Part shown: positions 22,622-31,737 of the stretch, one piece after another
Position numbering within the stretch: position 1 is the stretch's first letter
Layout: every line of letters starts with the position of its first letter
Source: an uncultured bacterium
GTDB taxonomy: Bacteria; Cyanobacteriota; Vampirovibrionia; Gastranaerophilales; Gastranaerophilaceae
Length of the DNA stretch: 51,343 nt
NCBI GenBank assembly: GCA_905215335.1
Contig: CAJMPQ010000011.1
Coordinates: forward strand, 1-51,343
Direction: 5' to 3'
The notes under the pieces: model-generated
The model's database searches: none
Told to the model about the DNA's origin: nothing
The model's input: the letters and a program-made list of their open reading frames with translations, nothing else
Position numbers and translations under genes: made by a program

Positions 22622-23568
22622 TATGTTTTATAACCATTTGACCTGTCATAAACATGACGAGCTTGTTTTATGTGATATTTACCTGAAAAATGCCCAATTC
22701 CTTTGAGTTCAATGTTAGTACCTGCAATTAAATACGGATTCCCGATAAACTCAAGTGAACCTTCGATTTTATCATCGGCAGTTCCTAGTGCTGCTTTTGC
22801 TTTTACTATTGCTTGTTTTCTATCAGAGCAACGGGCTGTGATTTTTAAAGTATCACCCTTTGCAACTTTCTCATTCCTAGCAGTTGCTTTAACAGTTTTC
22901 TTTTTCTTTGGATCAAAATAAGAAACTTGAACAGCTTTGTATTTTTGTGATGTCTTTTCTCTGAGGTTTATGTGAATTAAATCTTGTTTGTAGAATATTT
23001 GTGTTGGTTTTGAACCTTTAAGTTTTTGTACATCATAGAAAACAAGATTATTTTCAGCTATTTTGAAAATATAACCGTATTGTTCTGCTAACTTTGTGAG
23101 GAATGATAAGTCTCTTTCTTGATTTTGCGTTATCCTATCAACTCGCACATCTGCAATCTCTCCAACGAGAGTGTATCCGTGCTTATCTGCTATCTCTTTT
23201 GCAATTTGTTTTAGAGTTTTATTTTCATATCCGACAGAATTTTTTTGTCTTAAAGGCTTTTTTATTCCGGTAGCAAGACCTTTTACCGTAATTGTGTCCG
23301 GAGGAGTGTCGTATTCAAGTTCGTCAATTTCAAATACTCCGCAATTCAGAAGTTTTTCTGCCTCATAACCAATATATGCACGCAAGGAATCCCCTTTAGT
23401 TGGAATCCAAGCTCCTTGCCATATTTTTTCGGCATCTTCAAACATAATTACAAGTTCGTCAGATTCTCCATGTTCAACATCTGTATATTCAATAGAAGTA
23501 ACGTATGGAGCGACATCTCGTGTTATATTCTTTTTGTCATAAAATAACTCAAAAATTGGGACTAGCAT
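22600..23568 (-). CDS. baseplate hub protein gpD (P2-like)
   Basis: About 322 residues of the P2 gpD late-control/hub family: FYDKKNITRDVAPYVTSIEY, EHGESDELVIMFEDAEKIWQ, KGLATGIKKPLRQKNSVGYE, DVRVDRITQNQERDLSFL and LAEQYGYIFKIAENNLVFYD. Two structurally repeated beta modules form the hub that holds the spike. ATG 23568 overlaps the stop of the gpX gene (TAATG) and is preferred over an in-frame TTG at 23580. Confidence 0.85.
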   Translation of the reverse strand: MLVPIFELFYDKKNITRDVAPYVTSIEYTDVEHGESDELVIMFEDAEKIWQGAWIPTKGDSLRAYIGYEAEKLLNCGVFEIDELEYDTPPDTITVKGLATGIKKPLRQKNSVGYENKTLKQIAKEIADKHGYTLVGEIADVRVDRITQNQERDLSFLTKLAEQYGYIFKIAENNLVFYDVQKLKGSKPTQIFYKQDLIHINLREKTSQKYKAVQVSYFDPKKKKTVKATARNEKVAKGDTLKITARCSDRKQAIVKAKAALGTADDKIEGSLEFIGNPYLIAGTNIELKGIGHFSGKYHIKQARHVYDRSNGYKTYCEVVSC

Positions 23569-23783
23569 TATTTTTTCCAAGGGGGCAATTCAAATTGTAT
23601 AGTCTGAGAAGTATCTAAAACTGGGATTTTTAGTTTTATTCCTGATTCAATAACGGGGTCTTTGGGTACTGTTGGATTCGCTTTTATAATCTCTTCATAA
23701 AGATTGGGGTTATCATAAAACTTGTATGAGATACTATCCCAACGGTCTCCGTCTTTTGTTATGTAGGAATAAAATTCCGTCAT
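23568..23783 (-). CDS. LysM-like tail protein gpX
   Basis: A 71-residue gpX protein. YITKDGDRWDSISYKFYDNP and IIKANPTVP with GIKLKIPVL form a single LysM-like fold. In P2-like phages it links tape measure/hub assembly. It overlaps both neighbours by 4 and 1 bases. Confidence 0.88.
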   Translation of the reverse strand: MTEFYSYITKDGDRWDSISYKFYDNPNLYEEIIKANPTVPKDPVIESGIKLKIPVLDTSQTIQFELPPWKK

Positions 23784-24199
23784 TTTTTCTTAAATCCTTT
23801 TTCATTTTTTTTATCTTCAGGGACTTTTCCTGTATATTCTCTTAACCGGACATCGACCTGCACAGACATCAAATCACCTTCTGAAGAGGCTTGTTCTACT
23901 GCTTGTCCGATTTCTTCTATGATGAATACTCCGACATATTCACCATTTCCTTTAATAAATTTCAAAGGTGTTGCTGTATCTGCGACATCTTTTAGCTTTT
24001 TTATTTCATCTTCAGGGACACAAAAAGAACGATGAAAATTAAGTTTAATATCTTCTTCCTGCAAATTCTTGCCTAAGAATTGAAGAATGGGTTTGTTTTC
24101 AATCCGCTCGTGCTGAGCATAATGGTATGAGACAGTTTCATTTAAACCGTTAAAGTAAGTGATTAATTCAAATTTTATATCTCCAAGTTGAGCGAACAT
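23780..24199 (-). CDS. tail protein gpU (P2-like)
   Basis: A 139-residue gpU family protein: FAQLGDIKFELITYFNGLNE, HERIENKPILQFLGKNLQEE, LNFHRSFCVP and GVFIIEEIGQAVEQASSEGD. It is a tail-end or baseplate assembly factor, always found between the tape measure and gpX in P2-like clusters as here. Its start follows the tape-measure stop directly. Confidence 0.85.
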   Translation of the reverse strand: MFAQLGDIKFELITYFNGLNETVSYHYAQHERIENKPILQFLGKNLQEEDIKLNFHRSFCVPEDEIKKLKDVADTATPLKFIKGNGEYVGVFIIEEIGQAVEQASSEGDLMSVQVDVRLREYTGKVPEDKKNEKGFKKK

Positions 24200-26650
24200 T
24201 TAGTAAGCTACCCTTTCCTTGCGTTCAAATTCTCTTTTAATGATGTTCACAACTTCATCTTTATGTTTTTTAAGCATTTTTAGAAACTCATCCTTAGATT
24301 CACTTCCTGATATTGTGATTGTTGGGTTGTAGGTAATGACAAATGATGGAGAAGCTGATTTATTCACTCCTCTTGTGTGGGCTTTTAATCCCCCTGAAAA
24401 GACTCCCAACGTCTTGTTCATCGCATTTTGAAGTGGCAACGGTTTTAATGTTGATGCAATAGTCTCGACAATTTTTACTTTGTGCAAATCTTTTAAAGGT
24501 CCTGTTTTAGCAGGTGAATGTGGCAGGTGGTCTCTTATAACTTGGGCAACTTTTGCAATACAACCTTTTACTTTTGCAAGTCCTGACATTATTCCGCTTG
24601 CAAGCATAGTCGTGATTTTACTGCCAAATTCAAATGCTTTAGTTACAAGTTCAACTAATTTAACGATTATATTTGCAATCGCTTTTCCAAAACGAATGCC
24701 CATTTTTTCTGCGGCTCCTCCTGTATCATCAACAGGTTTTATAAGTTTTTTGAACCACTCAACAATTGCTTTGATAGGTGCAAGTATAGGAGAGATAGCC
24801 TTACCGATTCGTTGGAATAATGGCATCAACGGTTGTAAACCTTCTTTTAATCCTTGCCACATACCTTTAAAGAAAGCTGAAATTGGTTTCCAGTATTTGT
24901 AAATTACAAGAGCAACAACTCCAATTGCTAAGGCAATCCAACCTAATGGAGAAGTGAGAAGCGTTACAGAGAAAGCTCTAAAAGCAACAATTGCATTTTT
25001 TATCATGCCGGGAATGGATAGAAAACCAGTTTTGAACGCCTTTAAACCGCTTATAAAATTTGTCGGCAGTGCTTTTAATGATGTAACTGTCCAATCCTTT
25101 AGTGATATAGCTGACTTTGAAATATTTGCAGGCAGTTCAGTGAAAGTTCTTATTAGACCTTTTCTCATCTCATTATCAATTCGCCTTATATCCGCACCGA
25201 AGCCCAATAAAGTATGTTTCGGAAGATTTAAACCAAGTTTATTTCCCGATTTAAAGACGTTAAATGCTGTATCAAGAGAGTGAGAGGTGCTTGTTAATCC
25301 TGCATTTTGTAACAACAGAACTGCATTTTTAGTAAGAACAGGTGTTAAATCACGAGCATATCCTAAAAATTTGCCGTACATTCCAACAAATTTTCCTATA
25401 ATTATTGTCGCAGTACCGAGGGTTGTGAGGAGTATTCCTAATCCGATTGTCCCTATAATTGCACCAAATAAGCCTTTTTGAAGTAGTGGATTGTTGTTTA
25501 TTTTAGTGAGTAATTCATTAATTTTTTGAATCGGTTCGTGTAGATGAGGGAATACAAGCTCTTTCATATTGATTTTGAGCAGTTTAAACTGTTCGTTTGT
25601 AGTTTGCATCATATTCTCAAAGTCAGAATCAACAACACCTTCCGCACTTAGAGCAGATGCTTTAATTCTTTTATATTCGTCAAGATTTTGCATCATAGGT
25701 TTAATAAAGTTTAATACCTGCTTGTCTTGGAATACTTCTGATACTTTGAAAACATCTCCTCCTGAGAGTTGTGTCATCATTTCTATAACTTCAAGAATAG
25801 GATCACGCCCTTGAGCTGCTGCATCTAAAAGAACCTGTTTTAAATTAACTCCAAATACTTCTTCAAAGTTTTTAACAGCAAGCGGAGATGTAACCTTTTG
25901 GATAAAGTTTTCTAAGTTATTGGCTGCTTCAGAAGCTTCTCCGGCACCTTTCATAGCAACCTGCAACGCAGCACCTAAAGATGCAACGGCAGGTGTGCCT
26001 TTCATTCCAAGCATAGCAGCACCGGCGGTTAAACTTGGAAATGCTGCTGCCATATCCTTTAATTCAAATCGTCCTTCCTTACCTGACATTGCAAGGATGT
26101 CCATTGACTTTCCTAACTCATCAATAGGAACTTTTAAGTTATCGCTTACAGCAAAAGCTGTTCTTGAAATATCTTCAATGGCTGCCTGTTCACCTGTAGC
26201 AGTTCTTCCTATTACGTTCATATAATCAAGAGCTTTTTGCGGGTCAATACCTGATGCAACTAGAACGTTCAAACCTTCTGCGATTTCAGGTCGCATTTGG
26301 TTTGTGTATCTTGAAATGGAAGCAAGACGTTTATCCATATCTTCTAATTGTTTTGCGGATAATTGTCCGACATTGCCGAGTTCTCTTAATCTGTGTTCCA
26401 TCTGAAAGGCTTCGGGAATTGCTTCTGTTATCCCTAATTTATATGCAAGACCACCACCAATAGCAGTTAATCCTGCACCTAACTTAGTCATATTCTGACC
26501 GAGTTTATCCAACATTTCAGATGTATCTTTGATTTCATCCTGCAACTTTGCAAATTCATCGTTGGACTTGCGAACAGCATCTTTGATAACCTTTGACATT
26601 TTATCAAAGGCTACAAGAGTTAATGATACTTTCATCATTGTGTCGAGCAT
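24200..26650 (-). CDS. tail tape-measure protein
   Basis: An 816-residue tape measure of the TP901/P2 gpT type. Conserved residues about 75-330 include SRYTNQMRPEIAEGLNVLVA, TAFAVSDNLKVPIDELGKSM, PSLTAGAAMLGMKGTPAVAS and EDISRTAF. Hydrophobic helices lie at about 390-420 (FGAIIGTIGLGILLTTLGTA) and 570-590 (LGWIALAIGVVALVIYKYW). The C-terminus ends in a charged helix. It sets the tail length, which from its size should be a medium tail of the order of 100 nm. The first ATG overlaps the frameshifted chaperone extension. Confidence 0.9.
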   Translation of the reverse strand: MLDTMMKVSLTLVAFDKMSKVIKDAVRKSNDEFAKLQDEIKDTSEMLDKLGQNMTKLGAGLTAIGGGLAYKLGITEAIPEAFQMEHRLRELGNVGQLSAKQLEDMDKRLASISRYTNQMRPEIAEGLNVLVASGIDPQKALDYMNVIGRTATGEQAAIEDISRTAFAVSDNLKVPIDELGKSMDILAMSGKEGRFELKDMAAAFPSLTAGAAMLGMKGTPAVASLGAALQVAMKGAGEASEAANNLENFIQKVTSPLAVKNFEEVFGVNLKQVLLDAAAQGRDPILEVIEMMTQLSGGDVFKVSEVFQDKQVLNFIKPMMQNLDEYKRIKASALSAEGVVDSDFENMMQTTNEQFKLLKINMKELVFPHLHEPIQKINELLTKINNNPLLQKGLFGAIIGTIGLGILLTTLGTATIIIGKFVGMYGKFLGYARDLTPVLTKNAVLLLQNAGLTSTSHSLDTAFNVFKSGNKLGLNLPKHTLLGFGADIRRIDNEMRKGLIRTFTELPANISKSAISLKDWTVTSLKALPTNFISGLKAFKTGFLSIPGMIKNAIVAFRAFSVTLLTSPLGWIALAIGVVALVIYKYWKPISAFFKGMWQGLKEGLQPLMPLFQRIGKAISPILAPIKAIVEWFKKLIKPVDDTGGAAEKMGIRFGKAIANIIVKLVELVTKAFEFGSKITTMLASGIMSGLAKVKGCIAKVAQVIRDHLPHSPAKTGPLKDLHKVKIVETIASTLKPLPLQNAMNKTLGVFSGGLKAHTRGVNKSASPSFVITYNPTITISGSESKDEFLKMLKKHKDEVVNIIKREFERKERVAY

Positions 26651-26781
26651 TGTTCTTCAAGTTCCTCATTGCGATTGTTCGTGTACTTAATTGCTTGATT
26701 GCACCAGTATGCAAGGGTAGGGATGGACATTTCGCACAGTTCGGAATACTGCCATCCCGTTATCTTGCATAAATGAATTAT
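26635..26781 (-). CDS. tail chaperone extension (E'-like), read by -1 frameshift
   Basis: In the -1 frame relative to the chaperone at 26778-27116, an open frame runs across that gene's stop and encodes about 48 residues: HLCKITGWQYSELCEMSIPT, then LAYWCNQAIKYTNNR and an acidic tail. The GW-x-x-S-E-L ... L-x-x-L-A-Y-W pattern is that of GpE'-type chaperone extensions lying between chaperone and tape measure. No SD or start codon precedes it, which supports frameshifting as in P2 E/E' and lambda G/GT. The slip site is not certain; no perfect X-XXY-YYZ heptamer in the zero frame was found. Confidence 0.6.
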   Translation of the reverse strand: MIHLCKITGWQYSELCEMSIPTLAYWCNQAIKYTNNRNEELEEQCSTQ

Positions 26782-27116
26782 GCTTTGGCTGTCTGGGAGG
26801 CTAGAGCAGTAATCGTCTCTGTTATTGGAGTAACTACTTCCATCTTTTCTTCTTGTTTCGGTGGAACCTCTTTGGCTTTCCCTGTCGTCAACTTTCCCGA
26901 AATTTCGCCCTGAAGTGCAATTACATCTTCTAAGTCCATTTCTAAGATGTCTTCATACACTAGTTTTTGTCCGTCAATTTCAGCAAGTTCGGCAATTAGT
27001 GCGTATGGAATCTCGTCTGAAGTCTTTGCTTTCATTTGAGCCTGCAACAAATCCTTGCCTTTGCCCTTTTCAATAATTGCAATTTTTCCTGATGGTAAAA
27101 CTAATTCTTTTGGCAT
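26778..27116 (-). CDS. tail assembly chaperone (E-like)
   Basis: About 112 residues beginning MPKELVLPSG; ATG 27116 is chosen because AAAGGAG lies 8 bases upstream, while the longer frame to 27170 has no SD. The core AIIEKGKGKDLLQAQMKAK and LVYEDILEMDLEDVIALQGE is typical of small tail-chaperone proteins that coat the tape measure before the tube polymerises. A proline/glutamate-rich tail follows. A possible promoter lies upstream in the 77-base gap after the terminase gene, where TGTTCAAAAAG occurs twice. Confidence 0.75.
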   Translation of the reverse strand: MPKELVLPSGKIAIIEKGKGKDLLQAQMKAKTSDEIPYALIAELAEIDGQKLVYEDILEMDLEDVIALQGEISGKLTTGKAKEVPPKQEEKMEVVTPITETITALASQTAKA

Positions 27117-27247
27117 AATTTTTTCTCCTTTAAATTTTTTGTCTTTTAAATATATTTTGATAGTGTTCAAAAAGTGTTCAAAAAGCTCTGTATTGAATTT
27201 TTATGTTGGGGGTGGTTAAATTATCATCCGAAAAATTTTAGAGCCCT

Positions 27248-28606
27248 TTAAAAGGCTTCTGTGAGTTTTAGTGTTTCATATCTTTTTCTTGTTGTAATTT
27301 CTACCGGACTATAAGGTACGCTACAAGCTATTAGAGCGAGTGCTAAAGCCCAAAATCGGTCAGCGTGTCCGTTTACTTCTGAGCTTTCTGCATCAAACCT
27401 TATATTTCCTGCCTTAGTTGCAATTCTTCTTATTGAGTGCAAGTCTTCTCTTATTTCATGTTCTTGTGGAATAAATACAGTTTTACTTTCAAAATTGGTT
27501 CTTAGGTTGTATGCCATTTCCTCTTTTGATTTATTTGTGAACATAACTGCTTCTACTCGATATTGTCCGAAGTCTCTTTGTGCTGTTTCAGCTATCTGCA
27601 TACCCAAGCCTGTTGAGTCAATGCAACAACGTCTTAATTTTGGATGTTTAAGAATTTCCGAGATGATTTCGTATTGAATGTGAAATGGAGTTTTTTCAAG
27701 AACTTTAACTTTTCGTGTATATTTGGAATTCTCAAATCGTTCTAAGCACCATATTACTGTTAAGTCTTTTCTTCTTCCGATATCGATTCCAACATACAAA
27801 TCGCCCTTTATCTCATCAAGAGATTTTAAAACATCCGGCATCTCACAGGTAGAGATTAAATCATAAGGAAGAAACGCACAGGCTTCGTCTATTGCAACGC
27901 AGCAATACTCCTGCAACCAAGTGTATTCATCAAAACAGTTTTTGCGTTCTTCATTCAGCCATTCTTCACGTTCTTCAGGTGTCGTTGGTCTTCCATAAAT
28001 TTTATCAATCAGACCTTCTTCAACTGCAAGTTGTATTGGTGTTTTATGATGAGCCCATTTTAGTTTACCTTTTTGAACCTGATCCAAGAATTTATAATAT
28101 AAACAGCTTTGACCGTTGTGTGTAGAAAGTATTCTTAAAGGATAACCCCAAGTAATACAAGGTCGGGCCGCTTTCCATAACTCTTCAGGATTGTTATGGA
28201 ATGCAAATTCATCAAGTACAACTTTTCCGCCTTTACTTCTGAAACCTTTAGGGTTTGAAGATAGTGCATGAATTTTAGTACCATTTGAAAAAGCTATAAC
28301 ATATGCTTTTATATCCTTATCCGAATCAAGAATCTGTTCGCCTAAGTCTTTTGCTGCAATATTGAATAAAGTTGCCCATTGCTTACAATAATCAATATAT
28401 TCTCTGGCAGCAGACTCATCCGCTGATGAAAACCAAACAGCAGGAACTGTTTTGTAAACACAATCTCTTACATCTTCATAACTTTGTACATAAGTTGCTC
28501 CTATTCTTCGGGATTTCTCCCATATTTTTACTTTTGATTTATCGTTTATCCACCGCATTTGATACGGTAGAAAAAATGGGGGTTTATTCTTCTTCGTTGT
28601 CGTCAT
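27248..28606 (-). CDS. terminase large subunit (Mu gp28-like)
   Basis: About 452 residues. The ATPase part has an adapted Walker A in WEKSRRIGATYVQSYED (about 25-40), HALSSNPKGFRSKGG and Walker B KVVLDEFAFH. The nuclease part begins YVGIDIGRRKDLTVIW with the first acidic residue, then RRCCIDSTGLGMQIAE and NGHADRFWALALA near the end. This is the order of Mu gp28-type terminases, which cut and package DNA headful from the host junction. ATG 28606 (MTTTKKN) is chosen; a TTG at 28636 lacks an SD. It overlaps the small terminase gene by 23 bases. Confidence 0.88.
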   Translation of the reverse strand: MTTTKKNKPPFFLPYQMRWINDKSKVKIWEKSRRIGATYVQSYEDVRDCVYKTVPAVWFSSADESAAREYIDYCKQWATLFNIAAKDLGEQILDSDKDIKAYVIAFSNGTKIHALSSNPKGFRSKGGKVVLDEFAFHNNPEELWKAARPCITWGYPLRILSTHNGQSCLYYKFLDQVQKGKLKWAHHKTPIQLAVEEGLIDKIYGRPTTPEEREEWLNEERKNCFDEYTWLQEYCCVAIDEACAFLPYDLISTCEMPDVLKSLDEIKGDLYVGIDIGRRKDLTVIWCLERFENSKYTRKVKVLEKTPFHIQYEIISEILKHPKLRRCCIDSTGLGMQIAETAQRDFGQYRVEAVMFTNKSKEEMAYNLRTNFESKTVFIPQEHEIREDLHSIRRIATKAGNIRFDAESSEVNGHADRFWALALALIACSVPYSPVEITTRKRYETLKLTEAF

Positions 28607-29051
28607 TAGGTACAATTCCAAGAACTTCTTGTTCAATTTGTCTTATTAACTCAGCCGTCAGACCTTTAGGTTTTATTGGAACATCTTTTTTAGCAGTAGC
28701 ATCTTCATAATCTTTGACTTTAGTGAACATTGGAATAATCCTGCAAAAAGCATACATTCTTCCGGGATCGACTTTTTCTCCGGCTTCCATATCTGCAATT
28801 ATTCCTGACATTAGTTTGCGTGCAAATTCATACATTTCTTCATGGAAAGATTGTTTAGAACTTAGAAAATCTTTCTTTTGTTTTTCCCAATCACCTTTAT
28901 CCTTCCAATCCATAATGGTTTTTCTGTTTAGATTGAGTCTACTTGCCAACTCATCAATAGTCAGAAAATTATAAATATACAGCCTTTCGGCTTCATTATA
29001 TAAGTATTTCTTTTTATTCAAGTTCTGACTCCAATCTTTTAATTTTGTCAT
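28584..29051 (-). CDS. terminase small subunit (Mu gp27-like, DUF1804)
   Basis: A 155-residue protein. YNEAERLYIYNFLTIDELAS then RLNLNRKTIMDWKDKGDWEK is the N-terminal helix-turn-helix and linker of DUF1804/Mu gp27 proteins; ADMEAGEKVDPGRMYAFCRI follows. It recognises phage end DNA and loads the large subunit. It overlaps the 80-residue upstream gene and the large subunit gene. Confidence 0.82.
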   Translation of the reverse strand: MTKLKDWSQNLNKKKYLYNEAERLYIYNFLTIDELASRLNLNRKTIMDWKDKGDWEKQKKDFLSSKQSFHEEMYEFARKLMSGIIADMEAGEKVDPGRMYAFCRIIPMFTKVKDYEDATAKKDVPIKPKGLTAELIRQIEQEVLGIVPNDDNEEE

Positions 29052-29256
29052 TCAGAGCTTGCATTTCAACAGTTACACTTTTGAGTCTTTTTACAGACAC
29101 AAGTACTTTATCCATATCAAGTTTTTGTATTTCTTCATAAGGATTTAAAAGTGAGCGAATAAGAATAACAAGTCCTGATGCCTCTGTGTCAAGAGAGCGG
29201 TATTTCTTTTTTGCTTCGGCAAGCATTCCTTTCATTTGTAGTATTTCAGGATTCAT
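29014..29256 (-). CDS. small coiled-coil protein (Mu gp26-like position)
   Basis: An 80-residue, almost entirely helical protein (MKGMLAEAKKKYRSLDTEAS; DKVLVSVKRLKSVTVEMQAL) with heptad character. Mu has small proteins gp25 and gp26 just before its terminase genes, and this gene holds that place. It starts immediately after the holin-like gene and overlaps the small terminase by 38 bases. Confidence 0.65.
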   Translation of the reverse strand: MNPEILQMKGMLAEAKKKYRSLDTEASGLVILIRSLLNPYEEIQKLDMDKVLVSVKRLKSVTVEMQALNDKIKRLESELE

Positions 29257-29502
29257 TTATGAAACCTCCTTTTTTAAAATCGGACACCAGAGATTGTTGT
29301 CGATTTTACTTTCAATTCTTGAAAGAAGTGCTGCGTGATATTGGTTGGTTTCAAGTAAATCTTTTAAGATTTCAAAATTATTCTGAATAATCTTCTCAAA
29401 AGCCTTAACTTGAGATTGGTGATAAATATACCAAATTGCGAAGATAAGTGCCGGGAAACCGACATTTTCTACAAATGGAGAAAGTTGATTTAAAAATTCC
29501 AT
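29257..29502 (-). CDS. holin-like small membrane protein
   Basis: An 81-residue protein with one N-terminal membrane helix (VGFPALIFAIWYIYHQS, about residues 13-30) followed by a soluble charged helix, the layout of BhlA/UviB-type holins. SD AAGGAG precedes the ATG. As the first gene of the leftward late transcript and far from the amidase (14468-15025), it is a candidate holin; it may instead be a Mu gp24/25-like accessory. Confidence 0.6.
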   Translation of the reverse strand: MEFLNQLSPFVENVGFPALIFAIWYIYHQSQVKAFEKIIQNNFEILKDLLETNQYHAALLSRIESKIDNNLWCPILKKEVS

Positions 29503-29766
29503 ATAACTCCTTATTTATTGATTAGAAAGAAGAAACGAAAGAAAGGACTCCGTGTCCTTCTTTTTTGTTTATATATAGCAGTCTAAATCTTTCTATGACT
29601 GCTTTTCAAAAGATATATACAAGTTTTTATTCTTTGAACTGTGCAAAGAAAAAATTTTTGCACATATCTTTTGAAACCCATATCGCACAAGGGTTAGACT
29701 GTGAATATATGAATTTCGTATAGGGCAATTTTTAAAGTTGTCATACAAAAGAAAAAGGTTTTTTAA
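29503..29766. promoter_or_regulatory. divergent late control region
   Basis: The 264 bases between the two divergent late operons are rich in dyads. AAGGAC/GTCCTT (29543-29559) is followed by T6 and GCAGTC/GACTGC (29578-29602) by T4; both read as terminators or attenuators rightward, and the first also affects the leftward leader. A nested dyad follows: 13-bp arms TTTCAAAAGATAT (29604-29616) and ATATCTTTTGAAA (29664-29676), with inner arms TGTGCAAA (29640-29647) and TTTGCACA (29657-29664). TCATACAAAAGAAA (29741-29754) in the rightward leader is identical to 42688-42701. A Mor-type activator site is likely here; the exact promoters are not resolved. Confidence 0.6.
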
Positions 29767-30747
29767 ATGAAGTATTTTGAAGTTTTTAAAGCAGGAACTT
29801 ATCCTCAAGGAAAGTTCACAAAGAAAGAAATCGCACAAATTGCGAAAAATTATGACCCAACATTCTGTGAAGCTCCAATTACTATCGACCATCAACAATC
29901 CGGACCGGCATATGGTTGGGTTGATGATGTAAAAGCAGACGGAGAAAAACTTAAAGTAAGTTTTAAAGAAGTTCCAAAAGAATTTGAGCAAGCTGTCAAT
30001 GATGGGAAATACAAAAAAGTATCTGTAGAGTTGTACAGAAACTTAGATGGTAAAGGTGCATACCTTAAAGCTGTTTCATTCTTAGGTGCTGCAATGCCAC
30101 AAGTTAAAGGCTTAGAAGCAATTAAATTTATGGAAGCTGAATCTGACACTTACGAATTCGAATCAGATGATGAGACTGAAAATTTTTCAGAACAAGACAT
30201 TGAAGATTTAAAAAAGCAAGTTTCTGATTTGGAAACACAAGTTGCTAATTTCAAGGAAAATAACAAAAAACTTGAAACTATTAAATCTTTGAAGGACAAA
30301 ATTTCAGCTTTGAATGATGAAGTAGCAACATTTAAAGAAAAAGCTCAAGGCAAAGAAGAAATTGAAAAAGAATTATCTGACATTAAAAATTCCATTAAGA
30401 AAAGAGAATTCGAAGAATTCATTGAAAAACAGATTGATAAGGGAATATTAGTCCCTGCAAATAAAAATGTTGTTTTATCTGTTTTACAGGAATTGGACAA
30501 TGTCAAGAAATTTGGCGAGGACTCAGCAGTCATTACTGACTTTAAATCTTTTATTGAGTCCTTACCAAATCAAATTAAATATGGCGAGCTTGCTACTAAA
30601 GAAAAGCAAGCAGACCCAACAGATGAGGATGTTGAAAAATTTGCAAATGCAGATGAGGACAGCCTGCAAGTGTTTAAAGAGGCAAAAGCCTTGGCAGCAA
30701 AAAACAACATCTCATTCAAAGAGGCACTACTAAAGTTAAACAAGTAA
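29767..30747 (+). CDS. head maturation protease / scaffold (Mu gpI-like)
   Basis: A 326-residue protein. Residues 1-125 form the protease: FKAGTYPQGKFTKKEIAQIA, PITIDHQQSGPAYGWVDDVK (with the likely catalytic His), KKVSVELYRNLDGKGAYLKA (Ser) and VSFLGAAMPQVKGLEA. Residues about 145-215 are a coiled-coil scaffold, and the rest is charged. In Mu, gene I encodes protease and, from an internal start, scaffold Z. It is first in the rightward late operon. The SD is AAAAAGG, about 8 bases before the ATG. Confidence 0.88.
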   Translation: MKYFEVFKAGTYPQGKFTKKEIAQIAKNYDPTFCEAPITIDHQQSGPAYGWVDDVKADGEKLKVSFKEVPKEFEQAVNDGKYKKVSVELYRNLDGKGAYLKAVSFLGAAMPQVKGLEAIKFMEAESDTYEFESDDETENFSEQDIEDLKKQVSDLETQVANFKENNKKLETIKSLKDKISALNDEVATFKEKAQGKEEIEKELSDIKNSIKKREFEEFIEKQIDKGILVPANKNVVLSVLQELDNVKKFGEDSAVITDFKSFIESLPNQIKYGELATKEKQADPTDEDVEKFANADEDSLQVFKEAKALAAKNNISFKEALLKLNK

Positions 30748-30777
30748 ATCACCCTTACAGTTAATAAAGGAGTTTAA

Positions 30778-31737
30778 ATGGGAAGACTTGAAGAATTACG
30801 CATAAATGCGTATCTCTCAGAGGTCGCTCGTGGGTACAAAAATAATGCATTTGTTGCACAATATTTATTCCCTGAAATCACTTCTGAGAAAGAAAAAATT
30901 GACATTTTTGAATTTAACAAAGAAGCATTCAATCTTTATGATACTGAACGTGCTATTCGAGCTAATTCAAATGTTATTTCACCGCAAGGTTTCAAAAAGC
31001 ATACAACTACTTTAACAGAACACGACTTATCCTATCCGATTGATTATCGTGAAGAACAGGAAGCCGAAAAAGTTAAGTTGCAATTGCACGCTACAAATGT
31101 TGTAACTGAAGGTTTGAAACTAAAACTTGAGAAACAATGTGCAGATTTAGCTCAAGACCAGTCAAAATATCCAAATGAAAACAAGGTTATATTATCAGGA
31201 AAATCTTGTTTCAACTGGAAAGATTCAGACCCTCAAGGTGTAATTGAAGATGCAAAAGATGCAGTATCAGCTAAAATTGCTCAAGACCCTAATACTATGA
31301 TTATTGGGCAGTCAGCTTGGAAATTGCTAAGAAAACACCCTCAATTAAAAGGGTTAATCTCTGACAATTTAAATAAATTAGTAACTCTTAATTTATTAAA
31401 AGAAATCTTTGAAATTGAAAATATTATCATCGGAAAATCTATTTTCTCAGACAAAGATGGTAATTTTGTCAGAGTATGGCAAGACAATATTGTCTTAGCA
31501 TATGTTCCTGCACTTGGCTCTTCAAGAACAGAGTATGACCCTTCATATGGTTATACAGTTCGCAAAAAAGATGCTCTTCAAGTTGATGAGTATCAGAAAG
31601 AAGGTAACAAGGTTAAATATATCAGAGCTACTGATATTTATACACCATTCCTTGTTGGTCCAGAAGCAGGCTACTTGATTTCAAGTGTAAATGACCCTGC
31701 TTATGACCCAGAGCAAGACAAGGGAGGTGAAGGTTAA
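30778..31737 (+). CDS. major capsid protein
   Basis: A 319-residue capsid protein following the protease by 30 bases with SD AAAGGAG. Conserved stretches include FVAQYLFPEITSEKEKIDIF, RAIRANSNVISPQGFKKHTT, LKEIFEIENIIIGKSIFSDK and VWQDNIVLAYVPALGSSRTE, which is the HK97-fold capsid type used by many Mu-like phages of low-GC hosts. About 400 copies would form the icosahedral head. Confidence 0.88.
   Translation: MGRLEELRINAYLSEVARGYKNNAFVAQYLFPEITSEKEKIDIFEFNKEAFNLYDTERAIRANSNVISPQGFKKHTTTLTEHDLSYPIDYREEQEAEKVKLQLHATNVVTEGLKLKLEKQCADLAQDQSKYPNENKVILSGKSCFNWKDSDPQGVIEDAKDAVSAKIAQDPNTMIIGQSAWKLLRKHPQLKGLISDNLNKLVTLNLLKEIFEIENIIIGKSIFSDKDGNFVRVWQDNIVLAYVPALGSSRTEYDPSYGYTVRKKDALQVDEYQKEGNKVKYIRATDIYTPFLVGPEAGYLISSVNDPAYDPEQDKGGEG

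Noticed and set aside
24480..24902. 140-residue rightward ORF inside the tape-measure gene
   Set aside because: Antisense to a well-supported coding gene, with no SD and composition expected from the reverse frame.
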